DNA of 64,000 nucleotides, from contig FWCC01000256.1 of the NCBI GenBank assembly GCA_900169235.1, positions 1 to 64,000 on the forward strand, written 5' to 3'. How positions within the stretch are numbered: the stretch's first letter is position 1; every line of letters starts with the position of its first letter. The DNA is from Zarea fungicola. Lineage: Eukaryota > Ascomycota > Sordariomycetes > Hypocreales > Cordycipitaceae. The notes below the pieces were generated by a model that worked only from the letters and a program-made list of their open reading frames with translations, searched no databases and had not been told where the DNA came from. This document shows, one piece after another, positions 11,992 through 25,284 of the stretch. Made by a program: the position numbers and the translations under genes.

Positions 11992-13134
11992 TCATACGGT
12001 AACCATGGGTTCATGGCCATTACCAGGATTTGCTTGCCGCCTATCAGTGTCATCAGCATTTAAGCCGACTTCAAGTCGCTCAGGTAAGCTAACGCCACGA
12101 TTGCGAGCTGTAGACTCTGCCCAAGCTCGCATCTTGACGAGTTGGCGGATAGCAGCCTCACGCCTAGTTGATTGGCGTTCCAAAATCGCGCGGTTGACGC
12201 TGTCTGCTGCATCCCGGCGAAGCTCAGGATTTAGTAAAGCAGCCAGTTGCGGCTCTAGTGTCTCAGGTGGGAACAGCAGAAGAGCCATCGTCTTTTCGAG
12301 TTCGTCCAGAAACTTGGGGTTTGTCGGTGCACGAGGACCCAATTGCTCAGTGGCGAACTTCAACGCAGGACTGATGTCGCCTCCAGTTGCATTGCAAGCT
12401 CGGATGAGCTCAACTAGCTGCAAACGGAGGAGAGAGAAATGGAGCGCCTTATTGACATCAAGAATCTTCAATTTTTTGTCAGTACGAAGGTCGGAAGCAA
12501 AAGAAATAGGTAAAATGTTCAAGGTGGGGTGTGAGAGTCATAAAATAGTGGTTGTTTATCATCACGGACCGAATGTCGGCCCATATGCGTGGTGCATGTA
12601 AAACTCGTGATTTAATCATGTCAAGGGTAGCAGGAGATGAGATGTAATGATTGTTACTAACCTCCGGGTCAAGATCATTGAGCGTTTCAATGGCTGACTG
12701 GATATTTCCACTGTGTATACAATTCTGTATTTCCTGTCGTGCGCGGATTGAGGAGATATCTTGCTGCGGTTGAAGGTTTGCCTCTTTGGAGAACTTTGCG
12801 GCAGCATTGGGATACCCTTCCATCGTGAGGTAGTCCAAAATCAACGCATTGATATCACTAACGAAGCCATGATTAGTTAGCTTGAGCTATTTCCACAGAA
12901 CAATCATGAAATGGTGGAATGAGGCTGCGTGTCAGGAAAGAAGAAGAATGATATCGGTTTCTCCGCATTATTATCTAGGAGAGATTCCCATTGATATAAA
13001 TCATCACAAAGGCAGATGTGCTCCAAGTCTGTGCTCCATAAGCAGTCTTACCTCTTGGGAGATTTGATGTCGTCGACACGTCTCTCAAACGCATGCTTCG
13101 CCGGAGTAGCGGTAGAGACGGAGGATGTCTGCAT
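11992..13134 (-). CDS. GID8: GID complex subunit GID8-like (LisH-CTLH-CRA protein)
   Basis: Scaffold subunit of the GID/CTLH E3 ubiquitin ligase, which in yeast degrades gluconeogenic enzymes on return to glucose. Three exons (13134-13052, 12857-12662, 12465-11992) give 250 aa with matching phases. After a short Ser/Thr-rich start, a LisH motif (INALILDYLTMEGYPNAAAKF) runs into CTLH (RQEIQNCIHSGNIQSAIETL). The CRA region follows (HFSLLRLQLVELIR, then FLDELEKTMALLLFP). Length and order fit GID8 better than the larger RanBPM or GID7 partners. The C-terminal tail is polar and probably disordered. The two introns have GTAAGA and GTTAGT donors. Confidence 0.85.
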
Positions 13135-14002
13135 TGTAGGACATTGATGAGCGCACAGCCTTACATGAAGGTAGCGGTCAAGATCCATAGGTCCATACCA
13201 TGTTGTAGGATGCAGCCGGCACAAGGTTTCTAAACGCGCGGCAGTCCCTCCCAAGGCCAGCTGGCGAGGTAGCTCGTTTTCTAGCGTCTTTGCATGTGTC
13301 AAGCTGAAGAAGAGCGTCCTGCGTCCTGCAGTCGTCCTCTTTGGTTACGGACAAGCTTCGTTGTGGTTGTGAACCAGGAGGCTCGCTGTTGTGAAAAGCT
13401 GTGTGGAAGAGGAGAGAAGTTCTGGCGCGAATGGAAGGAAGCAATAGAAAATTCGGAAGACAGGTTAAAGCGCTCCGGCTGGCGTGGTGAGGAGGGCATG
13501 GCCCACACTCTACCGAACCCCGTGCGGACCTGCACTTTGCTGGGGCTGAAGAAGGCCAGTTGGTGAGGCGCTGTAACCCCGCCGTCGGTGACTCCTCAGC
13601 ACAATCAGGTGGTGTGGCGGGCATGTGGTAGCGGCCGCGCTGCAAACTCGAGGCGCCTTAAGGAACCAATCAGGGTCTATGATCACGAAGCGAGGCGGAC
13701 AGGCAATGGGGAACTGGAGCAACTTGTGACAACAGATTTCATCTCTTTGACTTTAACTTGGCCGATCGGACTTTTCGATCAGCCTCACAGTTTTTGCAAC
13801 ATCTTTGTACTTCTCCAGGCAGCTCGTCGTATTTTGGTTTCAGATCATTGCACCTTTGCAGAACTCCTCAGGGCTATTCACAGGTGGATCACGCGAGGTC
13901 CAACCTACACCTTGTGGATTTTCCCAACAGCAGTGTGAAAGATTTGTCTTTGCCCTGACCATTTTGCAGATTCGACTTGTCCATCAGAGATTTCAAGAAC
14001 GA
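13135..14002. other. Divergent intergenic region (GID8 / uridine kinase)
   Basis: About 870 bp holding the promoters of GID8 (-) and uridine kinase (+). Several open frames of 60-155 codons overlap on both strands and none shows a domain. I see no RNA gene. Confidence 0.45.
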
Positions 14003-15820
14003 ATGATGACAGATTTAGAATCGCACGTCACAGTTCAAAAACGAGCTTACTATGCACCGCCATGGGCGGACGTGAGCATCATTGGTGTGGCAGGCAGCTC
14101 CGGCTCTGGAAAGTCCACGATCTCTCAGGCGATTGTAAAGCAGCTCAATCTGCCATGGGTTGTTATTATGTCCATGGTACTAAAACCAAGTCCAAAGTCC
14201 ATAAGATTTGCGACGTGTATGTACTGGTAGCTAACAGGTCGTCAGGACTCGTTTTACAAAACTCTCACGCCTGAGCAGTCTAAGCTTGCTTTCGACAACA
14301 ACTATGACTTTGACTCTCCAGAGGTCTGTCTTACTTTCGCTGATTAAAATTTCTGTGGCTTATCTCTTGTCTAAAGGCTATCGATTTCGACATCCTGGTC
14401 GAACGCCTCAGAGATCTCAAGGCTGGGTAAGTGATGATGCGACTGGTGCAAAGTTGGTATACTCAAGGACATGTACAGAAAGCGCGCCGAGATTCCCGTA
14501 TACTCTTTTTCCAAACACCAGCGCTTAGAACACACGACTTCAATTTATTCTCCGCATGTTCTCATTCTGGAAGGCATCTTTGCCCTGTATGACCCGCGAG
14601 TATTGGAACTCCTAGATATGGGTGTAAGTGGTCCTGGCGACCAGACGCGTGCTTGAATCATGGCTCAAACCTGATACACAGATTTACTGCGATGCCGATG
14701 GTGATACTTGCCTGTCACGCCGAAGTAGGTACTTCCAGTACGTAGTTGGCATCGAAACTTGACTCACTCGGGTGGTTTAGTTGTGCGAGATGTCCGTGAG
14801 CGTGGCCGCGACATTGAAGGCTGCATCAAACAGTGGTTTGCTTTTGTGAAGCCCAACTTTGAAAAGGTAGAGACCCCGGGAGACTATCCCTTTGAACTCG
14901 GGCTTACGGTGCTGTAGTTTGTGGAGCCGCAGCGAAAGGTGGCGGATCTCATTGTTCCTCGAGGCATCGAGAACAGAGTGGCACTTGGTAAGAAAGGTCG
15001 ATGGTACTACCATGATTGACTGCCCTAACGACCAATTGCAGATATGATGGTTCAGTTCATTGAGAAGAAATTGATGGTAAAGTCGAGGCATCACCGGGAA
15101 GCACTGTCGAGACTGGAAGCGGAATGCAAGGAGCAGCCGCTTTCAGATCACGTTGTTGTGCTTAATGGTACACCACAAATCAAGGCGATGAACACAATTC
15201 TGCAAGATATTGATACGTCGGCGGAAGACTTCATCTTTTACTTTGACCGACTGGCTGCGTTGGTACTCGAGCAGTAAGCCAGCCACCCACCAGAGTATCT
15301 GTTTTGCATCTGGGCGCCGATGACTAACTCTGATAGGGCTCTCAACAATGTTCAATTTCAAAGTCTGACCATCAACACCCCTCAGGGTCATGCCTACAAC
15401 GGTCTGTCGCCCAAGGGTGAAGTCAGCGCCGTCATTGTGCTGCGTGGTGGGTCAGCATTTGAATGCGCCTTGAAGCGCACGATTCCTGACTGCCGAACGG
15501 GCCGGCTTTTGATCCAGTCAAGCTTCCAGACCGGGGAACCAGAGCTGCACTACCTAAAGCTGCCAGAAGATATTGCCACGCATGAGAGTGTCCTACTTTT
15601 GGACACGCAGATGGCCAGCGGCGGCGCGGCGCTAATGGCTGTGCAGGTACTGGTTGATCACGGCGTTGCCCTCAACAAGATTGTGCTTGCTACGTACTCG
15701 GCCGGCCGAATTGGATTGCATCGTTTAATGACGGTTTTCCCCGAGATTAGAGTGGTTGTCGTGAACGTCCTCGCGGATCAAGAGGAGCGATGGGTTGAGC
15801 AACGATACTTTCGCTGCTAA
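14003..15820 (+). CDS. URK1: Uridine kinase with C-terminal UPRTase-like domain
   Basis: Phosphorylates uridine and cytidine in the pyrimidine salvage pathway, in the cytosol. Nine exons (14003-14176, 14246-14323, 14377-14426, 14479-14623, 14682-14724, 14781-14866, 14918-14987, 15042-15273, 15337-15820) give 453 aa with all phases consistent. The P-loop is GVAGSSGSGKST (about residues 27-38). DSFYK at the start of exon 2 and HVLILEGIFAL are typical of the uridine kinase fold. The last 200 or so residues form a phosphoribosyltransferase-like domain with a PRPP-loop-like DTQMASGGAA and RTGRLLIQSS. This two-domain layout is known from yeast URK1 and animal UCKL1. Whether the second domain is active cannot be told. 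This is the most intron-rich small gene in the window. Confidence 0.9.
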
Positions 15821-16831
15821 GCCATTTGCGTCCCCAAGGAGCCTTCGCTTTTGAAGGATGGGGCGGCTCAGCATAGTTTTGTATATGAGCATGCATATAG
15901 CACCTGGCGTATCGTTTTCTGCGAATTGAGGATATTATGAGTTGACGCTGTTTTCTTTTTTATTCACTTGTAGAGGCACGGAACCTTGAGAATGATTACA
16001 AGACGACAGAACATATCCGTGCTGTTTTAGCCATCGGATCCGAGCTCGGCTTGCTGAGAGCCAGTCCATGGAGATTCGGCCAGGAGTAGTCCCACCATAA
16101 GTTCCGAGGAGCCGTCCTTACACTGACGGGGAAATGGCTCATGCAAATCCAATGCTAGAAAAATCAAGAAAGTTTTGCGCCGGTTTGTCTCCCATCAAAC
16201 AACCTGTAGCCGAGTTTGCACTGCATTTCGGTGGACCAGGTACGGAGCTGTCGGAAGCACAAGGGAGCATCGCCTGTAGCCTGTAGCCTGCCCGTCGCGT
16301 TAGTGGAGTTCACGCCGATACACCCAGCCGATTTGTGACGGTCACTATTGCTACTAAGATGTACTGGGCGTTTCACTCCAGCAGGTATTGTAATTTGCTC
16401 TGAGATGCCCAAGAATTGCGTCGTAGCCCTGCAATTGACTGCCAGAGCTCCGATTCACAGCCTCACAGTGGGCGGCGTGTGGCGAGTGCAGCTTGTCAAA
16501 AGAGGGTCCGCCTGAAGCCTATGACGCCACTTGTGCCGTTCTAAGCAGCAGAACCCTCACAACCCTGGTCGCTGCTGGCTGCACCTTTTCCGTCAACACC
16601 AAATGGCTGGCTGGTGACCTGCGTCTTTTTTCTTTTTTTTTTTTGCCCTCTCTTGCATTCTTCTGCATTCTTCTACGGTGCTGTACTCTACATATACAAT
16701 TGCACGCGTGATACCCGACATTATTCCTCTCGATTGGCTGTCAATGCCTGTATCCTTGTGGCTAGGTACACTAGCTCTGTAAGGCTTGCTTGCCTCTCTG
16801 TCCACCCAGCCAGCTTCCAACGGCCACGACG
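15821..16831. other. Intergenic: uridine kinase 3' end and NDE promoter
   Basis: About 1 kb with no supported gene. A strong pyrimidine tract (T14 inside a CT-rich stretch, about 16624-16655) lies 180-200 bp before the NADH dehydrogenase start and is probably core-promoter sequence. Confidence 0.5.
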
Positions 16832-19008
16832 ATGGCTGCGCCGCTACGTCCCATCGGCAGTGCAGCTGTGCGTCGTTTCTTGGGATCTCCGTCTCGAACC
16901 CTCTTTAATCGACCAAGCCAACAATTTGCGCCCAACGGAAGAACAATCGCTTACCTTCCTCGCACCTCATCGCGAACCTTGAAAGCTGCAGGCGACCGCG
17001 GCCGTCAGAGTGCCGGAGCCCAACCTCTTCGCATCAGCAGTCATCCTTCATTTATTCTCGTCCGCGCTATTTCTGGCAAGCCCCTGCCTCAACGACAATC
17101 ATGGATGCTCAACTTTGGCTTCAGAATGATGGCGTGGATTGGCACCACAATCGCCGTCCTGGGTATTGGCGTCACAACCTTCTTCATTTACGACGCAAGC
17201 ACATACAAGGAGGGTGCCGACAGCGGTGACATCTCCGTCACTCAGTTGGCTCTGCAGCCCCGTCGCGGTGGTCCCAAAAATCTTCCCATTGCCGACGTCC
17301 TCATTGACGATAACGACAATAACGGCAAGAGTGCAAGCCAGGACAAGCCGAAGCTTGTAATTCTGGGCGGTGGCTGGGGCGGCGTCGGCCTTCTCAAGGG
17401 CCTCAACCCGGACGACTACCACGTCACTGTCATATCGCCCACCAATTACTTCCTCTTCACGCCAATGCTTCCTTCGGCAACCGTGGGTACGCTTGAGTCG
17501 CGCTCTCTCGTCGAGCCCATCCGCCGTATCCTGAACCGCGTCTCTGGTCACTTCATCCGAGCCAGCGCGGAGGATGTCTGCTTTAACGAAAGACTTGTTG
17601 AAGTATCACAGACAGATTCTGATGGCAAGGAAATTCGATTCTATGTCCCATACGATAAACTGGTCATTGCCGTCGGTTCCGTTACCAACCCTCACGGTGT
17701 CAAGGGTCTCGAGAACGCATTCTTTCTCAAGGACATTAATGACGCGCGCAAAATCCGAAACAAGATTATCCACAACCTTGAACTCTCCTGTTTGCCTACC
17801 ACATCTGATGAAGAGCGTCGCCGACTTCTTTCCTTTGTAATTAGCGGCGGTGGTCCTACGGGTGTCGAGTTTGCCGCGGAGCTCTATGATCTCCTTAATG
17901 AGGATCTGACTCGAAACTATCCTCGTCTTCTTCGCAACGAAATCTCTGTCCATCTGATCCAAAGCCGCAGCCACATCCTCAACAGCTACGATGAGCAAGT
18001 CTCCAAATATGCCGAAGAGCGCTTCGCGCGCGACCAGGTGGACGTACTCACCAACTCGCGTGTTCAGGAGGTCCACCCAGACAAGATCGTCTTCTCGCAG
18101 AAGCAGCCTGACGGTACCCTGGTTACGAAAGAATTGCCAATCGGATTCTGCTTATGGTCCACTGGTGTGTCGCAGACTGAATTTGCGCAGAGGATTGCTC
18201 AGTCCCTAGGCAACTTCCAGACGAATAAACGTGCTCTTGAAACTGATACCCATCTGCGCGTCACCGGAACTCCCCTCGGCGATGTCTATGCCATTGGGGA
18301 CTGCTCTACTGTGCAAAACAATGTTGCGGACCATATTATCAACGTTCTGCGCAGCATCGCCTACAAGCGGGGCAAGGACCCGGAAACCATGCAGTTGCAC
18401 TTTAGCGACTGGCGCAACGTCGCTATGGAGGTTAAACAGCGGTTCCCGCAGGCCATATCACATCTCAGACGCCTCGACAAGCTCTTCCAAGAGTTTGACA
18501 AGGATAACTCTGGCACTCTCGACTTTGGCGAGCTCCGCGAGCTCCTGAATCAGATTGACAGCAAGCTCACCTCGCTCCCGGCCACCGCTCAGCGCGCCAA
18601 CCAGCAGGGTGTATACCTCGCCAAGAAGCTCAACAAAATGGCCCATCTCTCCAGAGGGCTCGAGGTGAACGACGTGCGGGATGGTGATGTCGACGCTGCA
18701 GCGTACAAGGCGTTCGAGTATCGTCACCTCGGCAGCTTGGCTTACATTGGCAACTCGGCCGTCTTCGACCTGGGCGAGGGCTGGAGCTTCTCCGGTGGTC
18801 TCTGGGCTGTGTATGCATGGCGCTCGGTGTATTTTGCACAGAGCGTCAGTTTCAGAACAAGATGTCTGATGGCCATGGACTGGGCCAAGCGAGGACTGTT
18901 TGGTAGAGGTACGTTTACACTCAATTTTGCTCCTTATCGATCTGCGATATACGGTGATGCGCATTTATTGACTTTTATTTGAACTTGACAGATCTCATGA
19001 GCTTTTAA
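16832..19008 (+). CDS. External alternative NADH dehydrogenase, EF-hand type
   Basis: Rotenone-insensitive type II NAD(P)H dehydrogenase that passes electrons to ubiquinone without pumping protons, on the outer face of the inner mitochondrial membrane. Two exons (16832-18908, 18992-19008) give 697 aa. The last exon adds only DLMSF. The first ATG in frame follows a non-ATG open stretch. The N-terminus is Arg/Ser-rich (presequence), then one membrane span (IGTTIAVLGIGVTTFFIYDA, near 102-122). An FAD-binding GGGWGGVGLLKGL lies near 177 and an NAD(P)-binding SGGGPTGVEFAAE near 338. A single EF hand (DKDNSGTLDFGE, near 554-567) is inserted before the C-terminal membrane-docking region. The EF hand points to the calcium-responsive external class (like Neurospora NDE1) and not to internal NDI1. 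Confidence 0.92.
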
Positions 19009-19332
19009 ACAGCAAATTTTATGTACCTTGAAATGATTGCTATAGATTAGCAAAGCTTGTAAAGAAAGAACTGCAGCGCGACTATTACTTTTGGAGAGCA
19101 GGATATAGTAGTCCCACGCCATTGTCAAACACTTGGTTGCATCTCATCTTTTTTTGAATTATTCAGACTTTTGGTTTTCATATACTCGTGCAGCAAAACC
19201 ATATCGAATATAACAACCGTAAGACAATGAAATATATGACGGCTTAAATATTCATGACTCTGAAAGATTTTCCTGCACGTCTAACAGAACGAAAATATGA
19301 CACCATGGTACTCACGTTCCTCTTTGCGCCTC
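19009..19332. other. Convergent intergenic region
   Basis: Joins the 3' ends of the NADH dehydrogenase gene (+) and NOP53 (-). It is AT-rich and nothing further is seen. Confidence 0.5.
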
Positions 19333-20724
19333 CTACAGAGTGAAGTCCTTGTGTGTCCACTTCTCCGTGACCTTTCTCTTGGCCTGCTTGTGGAAGGGGA
19401 TGTGTCTGCGGCTCTCGACCTTGCCACGTACCAACATGCTGCGATAGCGGTCCTTGAGCAGGTTACCCTCGGGTTTGAGCAGGCGAAGCGAATCCTGCAG
19501 CTCATCCGGCAGCACCAGCTCCAGATCGTGCTCAGGCAGCTTGTACTTGCCAAGCTGCCGCCTGCGCAGGTTGTCGACATTGATCTCGCTCTCGCTCTCC
19601 GACTCCTCGCCCTCAAGCAAGGCCAAAGCCCGGCGCTGTTCCTTTTCGTCAATCTCAGCCGCAATGTCCTTAATACGAGCCTCCTGTATGTTGCGAGCCT
19701 TTGTAGCCGCCTTATGCTTAGCCAGCTGCTCATCCTCGTGGCGGCGCTTAATGCGATTGCGTTGAGCTTGCGTCTTGCGCTTCGGCCGCCTGGCTTCCGG
19801 GCCATCTTCGGCACCGCTCTGGAACCCCTCCCACTCCGAGTCTTCCTCCCACTCGGACATATTCGCGCGCTCCTCGGCGGCGATGGCTTCGGCAGCCGAC
19901 CGAGCTGAGGCTTCCTCTCTCAGTCTGGCAGCCTCTTCAGCTTCCAGGCGTTTCTTTTCGGCCTCGACGGCTTTGTCGCCTTCCTTTACCAGTCTCTCTT
20001 CATAGTCAGTAAAGACAGGGTTGTAACTGTAACCGCCGGAGGGCTTCTGAACTGCGGGCACGGCTTTGCCACTGGCGACCAGTGAGATTGGTGCTTCCTT
20101 CATGGTCTTTGGTACTCTGACAGACTTCTTCTTATGATCCAGGTGTGCGTTGGGGTCTTCCTTGGGCGCCTCCCAGAGGTCAAATGTGGCATCAACGACC
20201 TGGATCGTGTTCTCATGCTGGCCATCGGCGATTCTCTGGAGCCTGGCCAAGTCCTTGTGTGTGACCCAGTCGCTGCGCTGGCGCTTCACGGGAAGCAATG
20301 CATTCGTTGTTCTGTCGGCTGCACGCTTGCGGAGTGACACTGCGGGCATGGCAGATCTCCGTGAAAGAATTTCATCGGCTTTGAGCGTCTTCTTGGCATG
20401 CTTGGGGAACTTTTTCGAGATTTGCGAGTCACCCTTAACATCAACGGCAAAGAGGTCGGCAGAGTCCTTTTCGCGAATAACACCACTATCAGGGGGTAGG
20501 TGACAATATTTTAGTATATGCTCCTAATAAGGTATTCCTGTGCATTGTCAGGGATGGTTTGGTTCTTACCCTTGAATAATTTCCTCGTTCAAGTCTTCAA
20601 GACCTTTCTGCACCTCAGTTACATCGACGTTTTTTCTCCATGCCTTCTTGCCCTTTCGGGAAGTCTGCTTATATTGGCTCGGGGCCTCGGTCGAGTCCGA
20701 GGTTAACGGTTTTATAACAGGCAT
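19333..20724 (-). CDS. NOP53: 60S ribosome biogenesis protein NOP53
   Basis: Nucleolar factor that joins late pre-60S particles and recruits the Mtr4-exosome for 7S/5.8S rRNA processing. Two exons (20724-20570, 20485-19333) give 435 aa; the 84-nt intron has a GTAAGA donor and exact phase. The N-terminus has the basic SRKGKKAWRKNVD motif typical of the family, followed by EVQKGLEDLNEEI and LFAVDVKGD. A long charged coiled-coil (Glu/Ala/Arg-rich, about 215-330) precedes the conserved C-terminal block LLKDRYRSMLVRGKVESR and the basic end. Length agrees with yeast NOP53 (455 aa). Confidence 0.92.
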
Positions 20725-22325
<1,601 letters not shown>

Positions 22326-23108
22326 ACTTCGCAGATGAATCGAATCACAAAGGGGGCTGTTTTTGAGCGGGCTCGTTTAATGGTGCAGTAACTAAAGCCA
22401 GCCGCTCACCAGCTTGGGTATGTAGGTGTTGTGCATTGCTGGCGTATCTGAGCATAGAGCCGGTTTTTTTACTACAAGAATTCAAATAAGAAAAGTACGA
22501 GCCTATGATCTTTATATATATATACTAATACATTTTGGCATACACGGATCAGATTTCAGAGATGACAGAAATTATTGATCATTTCCAACTTTCTATGGCT
22601 ATTGATGCACTAGCTATGTAAGGGGAGTGTCGTCAGAAAAGTGATTGTATTGAGAAGGTAGTTATTCGTGTGGCTGCTTCTCTCCATCTAATTGTAACTA
22701 TTAACAAGGTAATTTCGCTCGTCCGTTGGGATACACAACGTCCTGGACAATCATGCACATATACAGTCAGGTCTTGATAAAGGACTGTTTAAAGCAGGGG
22801 AAGGTGGAAGTGTCGTTGAGAGTAGAGCTCTCAACAGTGAAGTATTTCTTGGATTGCTTAACAGAAATCTGACTCTAGACTAGCGAGGGCTCTGCTTCTG
22901 AGTTGACTGCATGGTATGTAAAAATTGCTTCTTCTTAGATTACTGCTAGCTCACCGTCATGTTCGGTGATCCATGCAAATGCCTTCTTTTTTACTCAGGC
23001 GCCATTGGATGGCCCGCGCTGCATCATTGCTCCCTGGGTCACCTTCCTGGCCACCTCAGCCTAATGAGTGATATAGGTATTGGGTTTGTGACAGGCAGTG
23101 TGGAAGTC
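22326..23108. other. Convergent intergenic region
   Basis: Between the ends of YPT6 (+) and ribose-5-phosphate isomerase (-). It is AT-rich, with a short TATATATATATA run near 22512. No gene is supported. Confidence 0.5.
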
Positions 23109-24026
23109 TCAAGCCGCTTTTTGGACATGGACTTCGCCTGTAGGCAAACCAAAGTAAGCGGCAATTGGCTTTTGAGCAGGAAGAATTTTGGCGTTCTTCA
23201 CAGCCTCATTCCCGTTAAAACCGTAGAAGAGGCCAATTTCGACAATTCCAGGCAGCTTTATGAGAGCGTCAGCAAGCTTGTTGATTTCCCAGACGCCATC
23301 CTTGCCGGAGCCGTCTTGGCCATCAACCAAGTCCTTGGGCAGTAGAAGCGAGGGGAATGGGGCATCAATGATCCACATCCCATTGTCAGTCACGCACTCG
23401 CCAGCCTTGCTCGGCAAACCAGATCTCACAACGGGGTTCATCGAGCCCATGACCTGTAGTTTGGCGAGAACATCGGGGGCTGCCATGGGCAAAACTTCAA
23501 TGGGGATGGCCTTCCATTTAGTGCAGAGGCGTGGCGACTGCTTTCGCGAATCTGACACGTCCAGAGTGATTAGAGAATGGTGCTTGGTTTTTGTAATGGG
23601 AAAGCAGGAAAGTATCTTACCAGCGACAGCAACAAAAATTTTGGCTGCAGCAGCAACGAGCTTTTCTTGAAAAAGGCAGGCACCGCCGCCCTTGATTAGG
23701 TTGAGATCCTCATCGACCTCGTCAGCACCATCAAAGGCGACATCCAAGGGAACGGCCCTGCCATCGACAGTGGGGCGCTCGTCCAGGTTACTCAGTGTAA
23801 AGCCGGCCTTGCGAATGAGGCCTTTGGATTGGCTGCCGGTAGGGATAAAAGTCATGCCACCGTAAAACTCAGGGCCCTTGGCCTTGATGGCATCTACGAC
23901 GTAGACAACCGTGCTGCCAGAGCCAATGCCGACATACTTGTAGGAGGGAAGGAGGTGGTCATCGACTGCTTGAAAGGCAGCGGCCTTTTTGGATGACTCA
24001 ATGAGAGCAGCGGCGTCGGTGGCCAT
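23109..24026 (-). CDS. RKI1: Ribose-5-phosphate isomerase A
   Basis: Interconverts ribose 5-phosphate and ribulose 5-phosphate in the pentose phosphate pathway. Two exons (24026-23621, 23551-23109) give 282 aa. The protein shows VGIGSGSTVVYVVDAI (phosphate-binding loop), the active-site block DVAFDGADEVDEDLNLIKGG with its catalytic Asp, FQEKLVAAAAK, and SPRLCTKWKAIPIEVLP, all RpiA hallmarks. The 69-nt intron is a multiple of three and has no in-frame stop, so the unspliced frame also stays open. Splicing is preferred because it restores the family block VAVAD-SRKQSPRL and uses a GTAAGA donor and CAG acceptor. Retention would insert 23 residues. Confidence 0.93.
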   Translation of the reverse strand: MATDAAALIESSKKAAAFQAVDDHLLPSYKYVGIGSGSTVVYVVDAIKAKGPEFYGGMTFIPTGSQSKGLIRKAGFTLSNLDERPTVDGRAVPLDVAFDGADEVDEDLNLIKGGGACLFQEKLVAAAAKIFVAVAGKILSCFPITKTKHHSLITLDVSDSRKQSPRLCTKWKAIPIEVLPMAAPDVLAKLQVMGSMNPVVRSGLPSKAGECVTDNGMWIIDAPFPSLLLPKDLVDGQDGSGKDGVWEINKLADALIKLPGIVEIGLFYGFNGNEAVKNAKILPAQKPIAAYFGLPTGEVHVQKAA

Positions 24027-25284
24027 TGTACGGGATTGAGCTGTAAACGTGGTAATTGCAGTAGGTAGAATTTGACTTGGAGAGTGTTCCCCTCCGGCTC
24101 CAGAAGGATTTCTTTCACAGGTAACTGATTTTGGTGAATGTACTGTGGAAATACGTCATTTGATAGCTACCCCACTGCAGCAGATGGCCAGAGAGAGCAG
24201 CGACTAGAATCACGTGCCATGACCAACAGCTTTGGCGGAAGGAGGTTACAGAGTAAACATAACAGTAGTACAAATATTGTTACTTCATCCTACTCTTCTT
24301 AAGTAGAGAGATTGGCCAGATTAATGTTTTCGAGGAGAGTATAACCACGTCCGAGACTCGAAAGGCGGCCCTTACGTAACTAAAAATTTTAGTACAGGGT
24401 AGGTTTACCGTCTTCCAATCAAATAGAAGGCAATGTAATTGATCAGGACCAAAGACTTTAAAAGCGCTAAGAAAATCCAACGGCAAGTATTAGTTTGTGG
24501 GTTATAATTATGGTGGTATTTCTGACAGCGCCTATATAGTAGGTGACGCTGTTGATTGTGGTGAAGGTACCACAAGGTAACACTGGTTTGGTAGCTTAGA
24601 CGCTTATACGACAGTGACAGTTTCGTGGCGACCTACCTATGTAGAAATTGCAGAAGGCAGCACCTCGCACGTAACAAAAAACGACTTCCCGAGTTCACAA
24701 AGCTTATTTACTATTAAACAGTCGCATAAAGGCATCGCTAGACTCCCTTAACTTTACTTGGAATTCAAATCAAGCCATACTATTTCCTCATCCTTCTGCC
24801 ACACTGAAGCCAGCACAGTACAGCTAGCGCTAATCAAGGCAAACAACAACAGCTTAGAAAGGAATCTGCGGCTAGGATCGGCAAATAAATTCAGTTCAAT
24901 GGCTAGTAACTGCAATGCTGTTTTAGATACGCGTATGAAAGGGTCATATAGATCGTACATATGTGCGATCTGGGACTACATTGGGCAGTTAAGAGATTCG
25001 CGGTGGGTAAATGTACTATTTATGTGGGCCACACAGCAACTGTGGTTTTGTAGTGGTCAGGTGACTATACACGTGACCATTTTGCTCTGGAGCTTTGATC
25101 TCGGCAGCCACGGACCAAGTGGATCTGCCATTGATGTTAGAGATGCCATGCAACGTACGTCCGACGGTTCACCCGGGACTTCCATTTTTCCTAGTCTTAA
25201 CGTGCCTCAGCTTCTCTTTTTGGTCGGGGTCAACACCTACACTCGTATTAGTGAAGGGCACAGTGTACGAAACCGACCGCCAAA
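24027..25284. promoter_or_regulatory. Divergent intergenic region, RKI1 / KEI1
   Basis: About 1.26 kb with two CACGTG E-boxes (about 24211-24216 and 25070-25075) of the kind bound by bHLH factors. Open frames here show no domains. No other signal was identified. Confidence 0.4.
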
